Numbered from the stretch's first letter, positions 17,279 to 27,044 are shown. The stretch: DNA of 64,000 nt from Nocardioides marmoriginsengisoli (GCF_003725695.1 NZ_RJSE01000007.1:474552-538551); one strand, 5' to 3'. Notes: a model not told the origin generated them from the letters alone. Numbers and translations: made by a program.

Positions 17279-18870
17279 CCTCCCAGAACGCGACCGAGCT
17301 CGCGCGCGCCTGCGTCGAGGCGCTGATCGGCGTCGGCGTGCGCCACGCCGTGCTGGCGCCCGGCTCCCGCAACGCGCCGCTCTCCTTCGCCCTGGCCGAC
17401 GCGGCTGCCACCGGCGCGCTCGCCCTGCACACCCGGATCGACGAGCGCACCGGGGCCTTCCTCGCGCTCGGGATCGCCAAGACCTCCCGAGTGCCGGTCG
17501 CGATCGTGACCACGTCGGGCACGGCCGCCGCGAACCTGCACCCCGCGATGATGGAGGCCGCGCACGCCGGCATCCCGCTGATCGCGGTCACCGCGGACCG
17601 GCCGGAGTGGCTGCGCGGGACGCTGGCCAACCAGACCACCGACCAGGTCGGGATCTTCGGCACCGCGGCGGCCTCCGCGGTCGACGTCGTCGAGCCCGAC
17701 GACCTCCGGTTCGGCCTGGTCGGACTCGGCGAGGGTCCCGTGCACCTGAACGTCCAGTTCGACGAGCCGCTGCTGCCCGAGGACGTCTTCGTGCCGACCG
17801 CGACCGCGCCCGAGCGGGAGCCCTGGGTCCGCGGGACGCCGTACCCGCTGGAGCAGGGCCGGGCCACCGTGGTGGTCGCCGGCGACGACACCGGCCCGGG
17901 GCCGCGGGTGCTCGCCGAGGCCGCCGGCTGGCCGCTGCTCGCCGAGCCCAGCAGCGGCGCGCGCAACGGGCCGAACGTGATCCGCAGCTACCGGCTGCTG
18001 CTCGGCACCGAGCTCGGTCAGCGGATCGAGCGCGCCATCGTGTACGGCGCCCCGACCCTGTCGCGGCCGGTGCAACGGCTGCTCGCCCGTGACGGCATCG
18101 AGGTGATCTCGCGCCGGGCCCGCGGGCGCTGGGCCGAGCGCCCGCACCCCGTCGTCGTCGAGTACGACGGCCCGTTCGAGGTCGAGTCGCAGGCCGACCC
18201 GGCCTGGCTGGCGGCGTGGCAGGAGGCGGACCGGTCGCTCTCCGGCCGGATCGATGCGCTGGTGGCGAGCGAGCCCGGCCTGACGCCGTACGAGGTCGCC
18301 GGGGCGGTGCACCGCGCGGTGCCGGCCGAGGGCCTGCTGCACATCGGGGCGAGCAACCCGATCCGCGACCTGGACCTGATGGCCGGCGCCTACCCGGTGG
18401 GCGAGCGGCGGCTGATCATCGCGAACCGCGGCCTGGCCGGGATCGACGGGACCGTCTCGACCGCGATCGGCGCCGTCCTCGGCCGGCCGCACACTGCGCG
18501 CGCGATCCTGTACGTCGGCGACGTGACCTTCCTGCACGACCTCACCGGCCTGGTGATCGGCCCGGTCGAGGAACGTCCCGACCTGACGATCGTGGTCGCC
18601 AACGACGACGGCGGCTCGATCTTCGCGACCCTGGAGCAGGGCGCCGCGCCGTACGGGGATCGCTTCGAGAAGCTCTTCGGGACGCCGCACGGGGTCGACC
18701 TCGCCTCGCTCTGCAACGGTCTGCGGGTGCCGCACTGGAAGGTCGACAACCTCGGCGAGCTCGAGCACGCCCTGGCCAGCCCGAACAGCGGGATCGAGGT
18801 CGTCGAGGCGACGCTGCGCCGCGACAACCGGCGGGACCTGGATGCGCGGATCCGCGGGCTGGCCGGATAG
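17275..18870 (+). CDS. menD: SEPHCHC synthase (MenD)
   Basis: The 531-residue thiamine-diphosphate enzyme condenses isochorismate with 2-oxoglutarate in the first committed step of menaquinone synthesis. The N-terminal domain shows APGSRNAPLSFAL and TSGTAAANLHPAMMEA. The C-terminal TPP-binding domain shows GDVTFLHDLTGL and NDDGGSIF. Length is normal. The GTG overlaps the menC stop. MenF at 26 kb would supply isochorismate. Confidence 0.94.
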   Translation: MTSQNATELARACVEALIGVGVRHAVLAPGSRNAPLSFALADAAATGALALHTRIDERTGAFLALGIAKTSRVPVAIVTTSGTAAANLHPAMMEAAHAGIPLIAVTADRPEWLRGTLANQTTDQVGIFGTAAASAVDVVEPDDLRFGLVGLGEGPVHLNVQFDEPLLPEDVFVPTATAPEREPWVRGTPYPLEQGRATVVVAGDDTGPGPRVLAEAAGWPLLAEPSSGARNGPNVIRSYRLLLGTELGQRIERAIVYGAPTLSRPVQRLLARDGIEVISRRARGRWAERPHPVVVEYDGPFEVESQADPAWLAAWQEADRSLSGRIDALVASEPGLTPYEVAGAVHRAVPAEGLLHIGASNPIRDLDLMAGAYPVGERRLIIANRGLAGIDGTVSTAIGAVLGRPHTARAILYVGDVTFLHDLTGLVIGPVEERPDLTIVVANDDGGSIFATLEQGAAPYGDRFEKLFGTPHGVDLASLCNGLRVPHWKVDNLGELEHALASPNSGIEVVEATLRRDNRRDLDARIRGLAG

Positions 18871-18910
18871 GAAGGCCGTGATCCCGCAGGTCGCTCGATA
18901 GGCTCCGCGG

Positions 18911-20773
18911 GTGGACCTCGTCGTCACCCTCGTCTCCCTGGTCGCTGCCGTCCTCGCGACCACGGCCGTCTGCGCCCGGCTCAACCTGTCCTCGCCGCTG
19001 ACCCTGATCGCGGTCGGCATCATCGGGTCGTTCCTGCCGTTCATCCCGGACGTGGAGCTGCACCCGGAGGTGGTCCTCCTCGGTCTGCTGCCGCCGCTGC
19101 TCTACGCGGCCTCCCTGCAGACCTCGCTGGTCGACTTCAACGCCAACCGGCGCTCGATCCTGCTGCTCTCGGTCGGCCTGGTGGCGTTCACCACCGCCGG
19201 GGTCGGGGTGCTGGTGCACGCCCTGCTCCCGGACGTCGGCTGGGCCGGAGCCTTCGCGATCGGCGCCGTCGTGGCACCCCCGGACGCGATTGCGGCGACC
19301 GCCATCGGCCGGCGGATCGGACTGCCGCGCCGGATCGTCACGATCCTGGAGGGGGAGTCGCTGCTCAACGACGCGACCGCCCTGGTCGCGCTACGCACGG
19401 CACTGGCCGCCGCTATCGGCGTGGTCACCTGGCAGGAGATCGCCGAGGACTTCGGCCGCGCAGCCGGCGGGGGGCTGCTGATCGGGCTGCTCTTCTTCGT
19501 CGTGATCGGCTACATCCGCAAGCACGTCACCGACCCGGTCTTCGACAGCGGGCTCTCGTTCGTGACCCCGTTCGCGGCGTACGTCACCGCCGAGGAGATC
19601 CACGCATCCGGCGTGATCAGCGTCGTCGTCGCGGGGCTACTGCTCGGTCACAAGGCACCGATCATCCAGACCGCGCAGTCCCGGATCGCGGAGCGGATGA
19701 ACTGGCGCAGCATCGCCTTCCTGCTGGAGAGCTCGGTCTTCCTGCTCATCGGCCTGCAGGCACGGACGATCATCACCGACGCCGGTGACGACGACCTGAG
19801 CGGCGGCAGGATCGCGCTGATCTGCGCCCTCACCCTGGTCGCCGTGATCGTGCTGCGGGTGGTCTGGGTCTTCGCCGCCCGCTACCTGATCGTGCGCCCG
19901 TCCGCCGACGGCCAGACCGGGCAGAAGCCGCCGTGGACCTACACCCTGCTGCTCGGCTGGGCCGGGATGCGCGGCGTGGTGACCCTGGCGGCGGCGTTCA
20001 TCATCCCCACCTCGATGCCGCACCGCGAGGTGCTGCTGCTGATCGCGTTCACGGTCACCGCGGGCACGCTCTTCCTCCAGGGGATGACGCTGCCGTGGCT
20101 GGCGAAGCGGTTGCGGGTGCCGTCCCCGGACCCGACCGCGGACGCGCTGTCCCGCGCGAACCTGCTGCACCAGGCCTCCCAGGCCGGGCTCGCCGCGCTG
20201 GACTGCCTGGACGAGGAGGACCCGCACGAAGTCAGCGAAACCATCCGGGAGCGGGTCCGCAACCGGGACTACGCTGCCTGGGAGCGGGTCGGCGCGGCCC
20301 AGGCGGAGACGCCGAGCGAGATCTACGCCCGCCGCAGGCAGGTCATGATCGAGGCCGAGCGGGCCCGGGTCCTGGAGATCAGGTCGACCGGGACGGTGGC
20401 CCACGAGGTGGTGGAAGAGGTGCTGGCGATGCTCGATGTCGAGGAGTCGATGCTCGACTACTCCGAACGGGAACGCGAACGCGTCAAGGCTTCCGGTACG
20501 CCGATCGCGTTCGAGGGCGACTGCGACGACCTGAGGCTGCCCCGGCCGCCGGTCGAGCCGGACACCCCCGGCGAGTGCGGGGAATGCGTCCGGATGGGGT
20601 CGGCCTGGGTGCACCTGCGGATGTGCCTGGTCTGCGGCCACATCGGCTGCTGCGACTCGTCCCCGCAGAAGCACGCCACCGGCCACTTCCACAGCACCGG
20701 CCACGAGGTGATGCGCTCCGCCGAACCCGGTGAGACCTGGCGCTGGTGCTTCGTCCACGAGCTCACCGGTTGA
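18911..20773 (+). CDS. Na+/H+ antiporter (CPA1) with C-terminal UBP-type zinc finger
   Basis: The 620-residue protein has about twelve membrane helices at 1-410. Family motifs include VAPPDAIAATAIGRR and EGESLLNDATALVA, where the Asp and Glu are likely ion-site residues, and GMRGVVTLAAAF. A cytoplasmic helical region (410-550) leads to a zinc finger at about 555-620 with a CxxC pair, CLVCGHIGC and several His, matching the UBP-type finger. It exchanges monovalent cations for protons. The finger may be a regulatory domain; such fusions occur in actinobacteria. TAGGCT ends 6 bases before the GTG, so it is probably leaderless. Confidence 0.88.
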   Translation: MDLVVTLVSLVAAVLATTAVCARLNLSSPLTLIAVGIIGSFLPFIPDVELHPEVVLLGLLPPLLYAASLQTSLVDFNANRRSILLLSVGLVAFTTAGVGVLVHALLPDVGWAGAFAIGAVVAPPDAIAATAIGRRIGLPRRIVTILEGESLLNDATALVALRTALAAAIGVVTWQEIAEDFGRAAGGGLLIGLLFFVVIGYIRKHVTDPVFDSGLSFVTPFAAYVTAEEIHASGVISVVVAGLLLGHKAPIIQTAQSRIAERMNWRSIAFLLESSVFLLIGLQARTIITDAGDDDLSGGRIALICALTLVAVIVLRVVWVFAARYLIVRPSADGQTGQKPPWTYTLLLGWAGMRGVVTLAAAFIIPTSMPHREVLLLIAFTVTAGTLFLQGMTLPWLAKRLRVPSPDPTADALSRANLLHQASQAGLAALDCLDEEDPHEVSETIRERVRNRDYAAWERVGAAQAETPSEIYARRRQVMIEAERARVLEIRSTGTVAHEVVEEVLAMLDVEESMLDYSERERERVKASGTPIAFEGDCDDLRLPRPPVEPDTPGECGECVRMGSAWVHLRMCLVCGHIGCCDSSPQKHATGHFHSTGHEVMRSAEPGETWRWCFVHELTG

Positions 20774-20853
20774 AGGGGCCCGAAGAACCGCCGAGTAGGC
20801 CGTAGTTTGCGTTCAGTCGCTGAGCACGACGGCACTAGGGGCCCGTTCGACGG

Positions 20854-21477
20854 TTATGAGGGCCCACTCAACAGTGGCTTGAGGGCGAGGGCCGCGATGA
20901 CGAGGGCGGCGACCACTCCCGTCGTACGGCGGCCTCGGGGGCCGGTGATCCAGCGACCCAGTCCGGTCCCGATGCTGGCGACGAAGACCTGCCAGCTGGC
21001 GCTGGCCGCGAACGCCGCCGCGATGAACACGATCCCCTCGACCGGCCCGTCGATGTCGACGCTGCCGCCGAGCACGATCGCCGCGAAGTAGACCACCGTC
21101 GCCGGGTTGACCGCGGTGATCCCGACGAAGGTCAGCCAGGCTCGTAGCGGCGTCCAGGTCCGGCCGTTCCGGTCCTCGTCCGCGGAGGCCGGACGCAGGG
21201 CGTGCACCAGGGTCAGGGCGGCGAGGATCAGCAGGGCCGCGATCGCCACCCCCTGCAGCACGGACTCGATCGGTTCCAGAGCGGTGGCGACGGCCTGCCC
21301 GGCCACCACGGCGATGGCGGCGTAGACCCCGTCCACGGTCGCGACACCGAGGCCCGCGGCGGCACCGACCCGCCAGGAGGTCCGGGCGCTGAGCGTGATG
21401 ATCAGCGCGGCGACCGCCCCCACCGGTACGGCGATCGCGTAGCCGGTCACCAAGCCGGAGAGGAGGACGTCGAGCAT
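20854..21477 (-). CDS. LysE/RhtB-family exporter
   Basis: The 207-residue protein has about six membrane helices. The N-terminal GYAIAVPVGAVAALI and the central ITAVNPATVVYF segments are typical of the LysE superfamily, which exports amino acids or similar small metabolites. I chose the ATG preceded by GGGAGG at 8 bases rather than longer in-frame starts. It is convergent with the antiporter and appears monocistronic. The substrate cannot be told from sequence. Confidence 0.82.
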   Translation of the reverse strand: MLDVLLSGLVTGYAIAVPVGAVAALIITLSARTSWRVGAAAGLGVATVDGVYAAIAVVAGQAVATALEPIESVLQGVAIAALLILAALTLVHALRPASADEDRNGRTWTPLRAWLTFVGITAVNPATVVYFAAIVLGGSVDIDGPVEGIVFIAAAFAASASWQVFVASIGTGLGRWITGPRGRRTTGVVAALVIAALALKPLLSGPS

Positions 21478-21569
21478 CGGGAGATCCTCCCGCCCCGACC
21501 CTGACCGGCGCAAAGGGGTTTCGAGGCAGGCCTGCGCCCGCGCCTCAAGACCGGTAGGTCTGGTACCGC

Positions 21570-23063
21570 TCAGGCGAAGGTGTAGTCCTCGAGCGGGAAC
21601 GCCTCGACGGCCTTGCGTGCGTTGCGCGAGGAGGTCGGCCGGAGCAGCACGGCGTCACCCTCGTTGGTGTAGTAGTAGCTGCGCGCGGTCGAGCAGGACC
21701 CCTGGTTGAAGACGGTGTCGTCCATCCGCTCCAGCATGTGCCCCAGGAACTCGGCGTCGGCTTCGGCGGAGATCTCGAACGTCCCGGCGTCCTGCTCGCG
21801 GAGCGCGCCGAAGAGCCGCTCCAGGTGCCGCATCTGCACCTCGATGGTCATGAAGTAGCTCAACCCGGAGTACGAGTACGGCGAGTTCAGGCTGATGAAG
21901 TTCGGGAAGCCGGGCACGGTGACACCCTCGAAGGCGTGGTAGCCGGTCTGCCGCCAGGACTTGCCGAGGTCGCGGCCCTCGCGGCCGATCACCTCGAAAG
22001 CCGGGAAGTTGGTGTCCCACAGGTTGAAGCCGGTGGCCAGCACGAGGACGTCGATCGGGGTCTCGTTCCCGTCCGAGGTGACGATCCCGGTCGGCGTGAT
22101 CTTCGTGATCGGGGTCGTCTCCAGCGCCACGTGCTCCTTGTTGAACGTCGGGTAGTAGTCGTTGGAGAACGTCGGCCGCTTGCAGCCGAAGCTGTAGTCC
22201 GGGGTCAGCTTGCGCCGGGTCTCCGGGTCCTTGACCTGCCGGCGCAGGTGCGCCTTCGCCAGGGCCGCGGCTCCGTTGTTGAGGAACTTGGCCTGCTTGT
22301 AGTGCAGGACCGCGGTCACCATCATCCCTTCCAGCCAGGCGCCGTTGGCGGCCCGGGCGACCCGCTGCGTCACCGGTGCCGCGGCGAACATCGCCTGCAC
22401 CGGCTTGGGGATCTTGAAGTCGTTCTTCGGCGTCACCCAGATCGGGGTGCGCTGGTAGACGGTCAGCGCCGCCGCCCGCTTGGCGATCTGCGGGATCAGC
22501 TGGACGGCGGTCGCGCCGGTGCCGATGACGCCGATCCGCTTGCCGTCGAGGTCGACCGAGTCGTCCCACTTGGCGGTGTGGATGACGGTGCCGGCGAAGT
22601 CCTCGACGCCCTCGATGTCGGGCAGCTTGGGCTGGGAGAGGAAGCCGGTCGCGGTCATCAGGAACCGCGCCGTACGGGTGGCCGAGGAGCCGCCGGCGAC
22701 CGGGGCGGTGGTGACCACCCAGTGCTTCTCCTCGTCGTCCCAGCGGGCTCCCTCGGCACGGACCCCGAAGACCATGTGCCGGCGCAGGTCGTACTTGTCG
22801 GCGACGTGCTCGGCGTACGCCTTGAGCTCTGCGCCGCGGGCGAACCAGTTCTTCCAGTGCGGGTTCGGCTCGAACGAGTACGAGTAGGTGACGCTGGCGA
22901 TGTCGACCGCGAGACCGGGGTAGTGGTTCACGTGCCAGGTGCCGCCGAGGTCGTCCTCGCGCTCGATGATCAGGAGGTTTTCGTAGCCGAGGCGTCGCAG
23001 GCTGATCGCCGCGCCCATGCCGCCGAAACCCGCGCCGACGATGATCACGTCGTGGTCGGTCAT
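21570..23063 (-). CDS. Baeyer-Villiger-type flavin monooxygenase
   Basis: The 497-residue protein has an N-terminal FAD-binding GAGFGG, a second dinucleotide motif GTGATA for NADPH, and the type I Baeyer-Villiger fingerprint FAGTVIHTAKWD (Phe156-Asp167). That distinguishes it from simple N-oxide FMOs. Such enzymes insert oxygen beside a ketone; the substrate here is unknown. AAGGAG lies 8 bases before the ATG. It is divergent from a metallo-beta-lactamase-fold gene across a 57 bp gap that holds two palindromes, so both may be under one regulator. Confidence 0.87.
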   Translation of the reverse strand: MTDHDVIIVGAGFGGMGAAISLRRLGYENLLIIEREDDLGGTWHVNHYPGLAVDIASVTYSYSFEPNPHWKNWFARGAELKAYAEHVADKYDLRRHMVFGVRAEGARWDDEEKHWVVTTAPVAGGSSATRTARFLMTATGFLSQPKLPDIEGVEDFAGTVIHTAKWDDSVDLDGKRIGVIGTGATAVQLIPQIAKRAAALTVYQRTPIWVTPKNDFKIPKPVQAMFAAAPVTQRVARAANGAWLEGMMVTAVLHYKQAKFLNNGAAALAKAHLRRQVKDPETRRKLTPDYSFGCKRPTFSNDYYPTFNKEHVALETTPITKITPTGIVTSDGNETPIDVLVLATGFNLWDTNFPAFEVIGREGRDLGKSWRQTGYHAFEGVTVPGFPNFISLNSPYSYSGLSYFMTIEVQMRHLERLFGALREQDAGTFEISAEADAEFLGHMLERMDDTVFNQGSCSTARSYYYTNEGDAVLLRPTSSRNARKAVEAFPLEDYTFA

Positions 23064-23078
23064 CTGCCCCACTCCTTC

Positions 23079-23114
23079 TTGAACTAAGTTCAATAGTGGT
23101 CACGACCATAGTCT
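23079..23114. promoter_or_regulatory. Operator-like palindromes and promoter
   Basis: TTGAACTAAGTTCAA (23079-23093) has perfect 6 bp arms. TGGTCACGACCA (23097-23108) is a second dyad with perfect 5 bp arms. TAGTCT (23109-23114) is the likely -10 box, 6 bases before the ATG at 23121. The palindromes sit where a repressor would block the plus-strand promoter. Confidence 0.55.
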
Positions 23115-23120
23115 GAGGGC

Positions 23121-23759
23121 ATGCGAATCTTCAAGCACGGGCATGCCTGCGTGAGAATCGAGGCCTCCGGTCAGGTGATCGTCCTCGACCCGGGGATGTT
23201 CACCGAGCGGGACGCGGTCGACGGCGCGACCGCGATCCTGATCACCCACGAGCACGCCGACCACTGGTCTGCCGAGCAGCTGGCCGCGACCGATGCGCCG
23301 ATCTACACGATCGCCGCGGTGGCGGAGCAGATCCGCGCGGCGTCACCCGCGGTGGCCGAGCGGGTCCGCGTGGTCGCCGCGGGTGAGCGCTTCGACCTCG
23401 GCGGCACGGCGATCACCGCCGTCGGCGAGAAGCACGCGATCATCCATCCGGAGCTGCCGCACTTCGACAACAGCGGCTACCTGCTCGAGGTGGGTGATCG
23501 GACCGTCTTCCACCCGGGCGACGCGCTGACCACCCTGCCCGCCGCACCGGACGTGCTGCTGCTGCCGGTGAGCGCACCGTGGATGAAGGTCTCCGAGTGC
23601 ATCGACTACGCCCGCGAGGTCGGGGCGCCGCTGTCGGTCGCCATCCACGACGCGGTCTACAGCGACGCCGGTCTCGGCATCGTCGACGCGCACCTGGGCA
23701 GGTTCCTGGCTCCACGGCAGCAGGAGTACCGACGGCTGCCGGCCGGCACGGAGCTGTAG
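23121..23759 (+). CDS. MBL-fold metal-dependent hydrolase
   Basis: The 212-residue protein has the metallo-beta-lactamase motif THEHADHW and further metal ligands in HPGDAL and AIHDAVY, most like the UlaG-type lactonase and phosphodiesterase branch. The substrate is unknown. A lactonase role following the Baeyer-Villiger enzyme (ketone to lactone to hydroxy acid) is an attractive but unproven idea based only on divergent adjacency. The start is probably leaderless. Confidence 0.82.
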   Translation: MRIFKHGHACVRIEASGQVIVLDPGMFTERDAVDGATAILITHEHADHWSAEQLAATDAPIYTIAAVAEQIRAASPAVAERVRVVAAGERFDLGGTAITAVGEKHAIIHPELPHFDNSGYLLEVGDRTVFHPGDALTTLPAAPDVLLLPVSAPWMKVSECIDYAREVGAPLSVAIHDAVYSDAGLGIVDAHLGRFLAPRQQEYRRLPAGTEL

Positions 23760-23770
23760 TGCCGGAAATG

Positions 23771-23805
23771 CAGCAAGCCCCGGGCTGGAAGCCCGGGGCC
23801 TGCTG
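23771..23805. terminator. Bidirectional terminator hairpin
   Basis: GCCCCGGGC (23777-23785) pairs with GCCCGGGGC (23791-23799) around TGGAA. CAGCA/TGCTG extends the stem beyond one mismatch. It separates two convergent genes. Confidence 0.75.
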
Positions 23806-23816
23806 ACGGTCGTGGT

Positions 23817-24632
23817 TCAGCTGACGATCAGGTCGATCTCGCTGGGGCGCACCGTCGGCAGTGCGTCGGCCGCGCAGTACAGCCGCGGGCTGCCGATGAT
23901 CGGGTACTGGGGCGTCGAGCTGGAGGTGCCCCCGAAGGCGGCGAAGTAGACCATCGACCCGATGGCTGCCTGGACGGGGATCCGCTCGCCCGCCTTGACG
24001 GTCTTGTCCACGATGGGGCCTCCGGTGGTCGGGTCTCCGAAGCTTGCTCCGAACGTGGAGTCCGGCGCGACGGTGCTGCTGTCGTCGAAGCCGAGGGTGG
24101 TCGAGAACCGGGTGCAGAGCTTGTTCGCCTTCACGACCATGCCGCCACCCAGGAGGGCGATCGAGTGCGGGTACGACGTGCCCTTGATCTTGCCCGTGGT
24201 GTCGTGGATCATCCCGCCGCTGACGATGGCGGACTGCTGCACCATCGAGAGCCAGCGGTAGGTCGTGACGTTGCGGACGGCGCTGACGCCGGTGCGGGCG
24301 GACCTGGTGGCGGGCATGATCACCCGGATCGAGGTCTTGCCGCCGTTGGTCATCTTGACCCGGGCGACGTACAGGTTCCGCTTGGAGACCTTGGCCCGGG
24401 CGACGGTGGCCCAGCGACCGGCGCCGTTCTTGCGCTGGATGTCGACCTTCTTGCCGGCGGCGCCCTTGCCGACGACCTTGCCGGCGACCTTGACGGTCCT
24501 GCCGACCTCGCTGGTCGTGGCGCTGACCGTGGCGGTGACGCCGTAGGCCTTCTTGGCGTTGGTCTTGGCCTCAGCGGTGAGTGGGACCAGGACGAGTGCC
24601 GCGGTGACGGCGACGACGATGAGCTTGCGCAT
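23817..24632 (-). CDS. Secreted protein of unknown function
   Basis: The 271-residue protein begins with a clear Sec signal peptide (MRKLIVVAVTAALVLVPL, cleavage near AEA). A Lys/Val-rich beta-strand region at about 25-115 resembles an Ig-like surface fold. The rest has no motif I recognise; two Cys are present (in KLCTRF and RLYCAA). GGGAGG precedes the ATG. It is transcribed alone between a terminator and menF. It could bind cell-wall or extracellular polymers, but that is a guess. Confidence 0.7.
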   Translation of the reverse strand: MRKLIVVAVTAALVLVPLTAEAKTNAKKAYGVTATVSATTSEVGRTVKVAGKVVGKGAAGKKVDIQRKNGAGRWATVARAKVSKRNLYVARVKMTNGGKTSIRVIMPATRSARTGVSAVRNVTTYRWLSMVQQSAIVSGGMIHDTTGKIKGTSYPHSIALLGGGMVVKANKLCTRFSTTLGFDDSSTVAPDSTFGASFGDPTTGGPIVDKTVKAGERIPVQAAIGSMVYFAAFGGTSSSTPQYPIIGSPRLYCAADALPTVRPSEIDLIVS

Positions 24633-24750
24633 GCTTGTTCCTCCCGAGCAGGTTGTAGGTGCACGCTCATCCTGGCGCGGGTGCATCCTTCCCGCGGGTG
24701 AATCGGAGAAGTGCCCGATCTTTTCTGAGGACGGCCGGACCCCAGCGACC

Positions 24751-26034
24751 TCAGCGGCCGGCGAGGGCGTCCCGCACCGGGACGAACTTCGCCTGCGCCT
24801 CGGCCAGCTCGGACTCCGGGTCGGACTCGGCGACGATGCCGCAGCCGGCGAAGAGCCGGACCCGTCCGGTCCCGTTCGGTCCCGGGCCGTACTCGGCCGA
24901 GCGCAGCGCGATCCCGAACTCGCCGTCACCGGAGGCGTCCATCCAGCCCACCGGGCCGGCGTACCGGCCGCGGTCCATGCCCTCGATCTCGCTGATCATC
25001 GCGACCGCGACGTCGGTGGGGGTGCCGCCGACGGCGGCGGACGGGTGCAGGGCGGCGGCCAGCTCGAGGACCGTCGAGGAGTCGGTGTCCGGGACGACGC
25101 CGGCGACGTCGGTCGCCAGGTGCATCACGTTGGGCAGGTGCAGCACGAACGGCGACTCGGGCACGTTCATCGAGGTGCAGTGCGGGGCCAGCGAGTCCGC
25201 GACGGACCGGACGGCGTACTCGTGCTCCTCGAGGTCCTTCGAGGAGCGGGCGAGGGTGGCGGCCAGGGCGAGGTCGCGCTCGTCGTCGCCGGTACGACGG
25301 ATGGTGCCGGCCAGCACCCGGGAGGTGACCAGACCGCGTTCGCGCCGGACCAGCAGCTCCGGGGTCGCGCCGAAGAGGCCGTCGACGTGGAAGGTCCAGC
25401 ACATCTCGTACTCGCTGCCGAGGCGGCGCAGCGGCCAGCGGACGTCCAGGGGAGCCTCGGTGCTGGCGATCAGGTCGCGGGCCAGGACGACCTTCTCGAG
25501 CTCGCCGGCGTTGATCCGCTGCACGGCCTGGGCGACGACCGCCTCCCAGGCGGTCCCGCCGACGCTGCCGTCGGCGAAGACGACCTCGCCGGGTGCTCGC
25601 GGTTCGGGCTGGGCGACCAGGTCCGGCGGCGGGCTGACCTCGTCGTCGCCGATCACGGTCACCCAGGTCCGGTCGCCGCGCCGGCCGACGACGACCTTGG
25701 GGACGATCAGGACGCTGTCGCCCGGGTCGTCGGCGAAGGCGAAGCTGCCGAGGCAGATCAGGCCGCTGCCCGGCACGGCGAGCTCGTCGCGGACGACGGC
25801 GCTCGCGGAGACCTGGTGCCACCAGTCGACGGCTGCGTCGAAGCGCTCCGGACCGGAGGTGCGGACCGAGGCGGCGACGCCCCAGCCGACGATGCCCTCG
25901 CCGCGCCGCAGCCAGGCCGTCGGCGCGTCCTCGGGCAGCAGGTCGAGCAGCGGACCGGGGTCGGCGACCTCGATCGACCGTGCGACGAGTCGGCCGAGGG
26001 AGGTCGGCGTCGCGGCGCTCGGAGTGCTCGTCAC
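24751..26034 (-). CDS. menF: Isochorismate synthase
   Basis: The 427-residue chorismate-binding enzyme has its catalytic domain in the C-terminal 270 residues. Motifs include TPELLVRRE, SRVLAGTIRRT, SSKDLEEHEY, HPSAAVGGTP and RLFAGCGIV with acidic magnesium ligands. It converts chorismate to isochorismate. Assignment to menaquinone rather than siderophore synthesis rests on the neighbouring men genes and the lack of siderophore genes. TAGGCT lies 8 bases before the GTG with no Shine-Dalgarno sequence. Confidence 0.87.
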   Translation of the reverse strand: MTSTPSAATPTSLGRLVARSIEVADPGPLLDLLPEDAPTAWLRRGEGIVGWGVAASVRTSGPERFDAAVDWWHQVSASAVVRDELAVPGSGLICLGSFAFADDPGDSVLIVPKVVVGRRGDRTWVTVIGDDEVSPPPDLVAQPEPRAPGEVVFADGSVGGTAWEAVVAQAVQRINAGELEKVVLARDLIASTEAPLDVRWPLRRLGSEYEMCWTFHVDGLFGATPELLVRRERGLVTSRVLAGTIRRTGDDERDLALAATLARSSKDLEEHEYAVRSVADSLAPHCTSMNVPESPFVLHLPNVMHLATDVAGVVPDTDSSTVLELAAALHPSAAVGGTPTDVAVAMISEIEGMDRGRYAGPVGWMDASGDGEFGIALRSAEYGPGPNGTGRVRLFAGCGIVAESDPESELAEAQAKFVPVRDALAGR

Positions 26035-26100
26035 GATGACGGAGCCTACGCCGTCACCCCTGGCTGCGCCGCGACGCCCGCCACATTCCCGGTGTGATCG

Positions 26101-26991
26101 TCACGACCAGTAGACGACGGCCTTGTCGCCGACCCGGACCTGGTCGAAGAGCGCCTGGAGCCCGTCGTAGTCGCGGACGTTCACGCAGCCGTGGCTGGCC
26201 CCGGAGTAGCCGGTGGCGGCGAAGTCCGAGGAGTAGTGCACGGCCTGGCCGCGGGAGAAGAACATCGCGAACGGCATCGCCGATCCGTACAGGCTGGAGA
26301 CGTGATTCGGGGACTTGCTCTCGATGTGGAACAGACCTTCGCGGGTGGGCGTGTACGACGACCCGAACCGCACCGCCATCGTCTTCCGCACCTGGCCGTC
26401 GACCACCCACCGGATGGTCCGGCTGGTCTTGTCGATGCACAGCGCCCGGCCGGTCCGGCAGCGGGCGTCCAGCGGGGCGTTGGTCCAGGTGCCGTCGCTG
26501 ATCCGGTTGGCCAGGTCGTCCTTGGTGGGGGTGCGGGTCATCGCCTTGAGCCGCTTCATGGTGGCTGCGTCGACGTACCCGAGCTTCGGCAGCCCGCGCT
26601 TGCCCTGGAAGCCCTTCACTGCGGCGGTGGTCTTCGGGCCGTAGGAGTCGGTGACCTTGCCGGAGAACCAGGCGAGCTCACGGAGCCGCGACTGCAGGGC
26701 CCGCACCTGCGGGCCGGTGTCGCCGGGCTCGAGCACCGGCGGGGGAGGCGGGTCGGCCGGGACCACCGGGGTGACCGGGCGCGACGGTTCCGGGTGGGCG
26801 ATCGTGGGGACCGCCGGAGTGGGTCCGGGCACCGCGGCCGCACTGGCGCGGCCGTCCAGCTGGCCGGTCGCTGCTGCCACGCCGTACCCGAGTGCGCCCA
26901 CGGCCAGCAGCAGCACGACGAACATCGCCACACTGGCCCCACACTTAACTTCAGTCACCACTGTCACATGGTGCCGCCTCAAGAGCTTCAT
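26101..26991 (-). CDS. L,D-transpeptidase with peptidoglycan-binding domain
   Basis: The protein (about 296 residues) has an N-terminal membrane anchor (about 15-40), a Pro-rich linker, a PG_binding_1 domain at about 88-150 ([17 protein letters not shown]), and a YkuD domain with the catalytic motif SHGCVNV near the C-terminus. It would make 3-3 cross-links in peptidoglycan outside the membrane. The start is uncertain: ATG at 26991 or a nearby codon, with no clear Shine-Dalgarno sequence. It is divergent from menG. Confidence 0.85.
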   Translation of the reverse strand: MKLLRRHHVTVVTEVKCGASVAMFVVLLLAVGALGYGVAAATGQLDGRASAAAVPGPTPAVPTIAHPEPSRPVTPVVPADPPPPPVLEPGDTGPQVRALQSRLRELAWFSGKVTDSYGPKTTAAVKGFQGKRGLPKLGYVDAATMKRLKAMTRTPTKDDLANRISDGTWTNAPLDARCRTGRALCIDKTSRTIRWVVDGQVRKTMAVRFGSSYTPTREGLFHIESKSPNHVSSLYGSAMPFAMFFSRGQAVHYSSDFAATGYSGASHGCVNVRDYDGLQALFDQVRVGDKAVVYWS

Positions 26992-27044
26992 GTCAGACAA
27001 GACGCACCGAGGAGGCAAAAGGTTGCCTGGCATACCCTCTCGTC

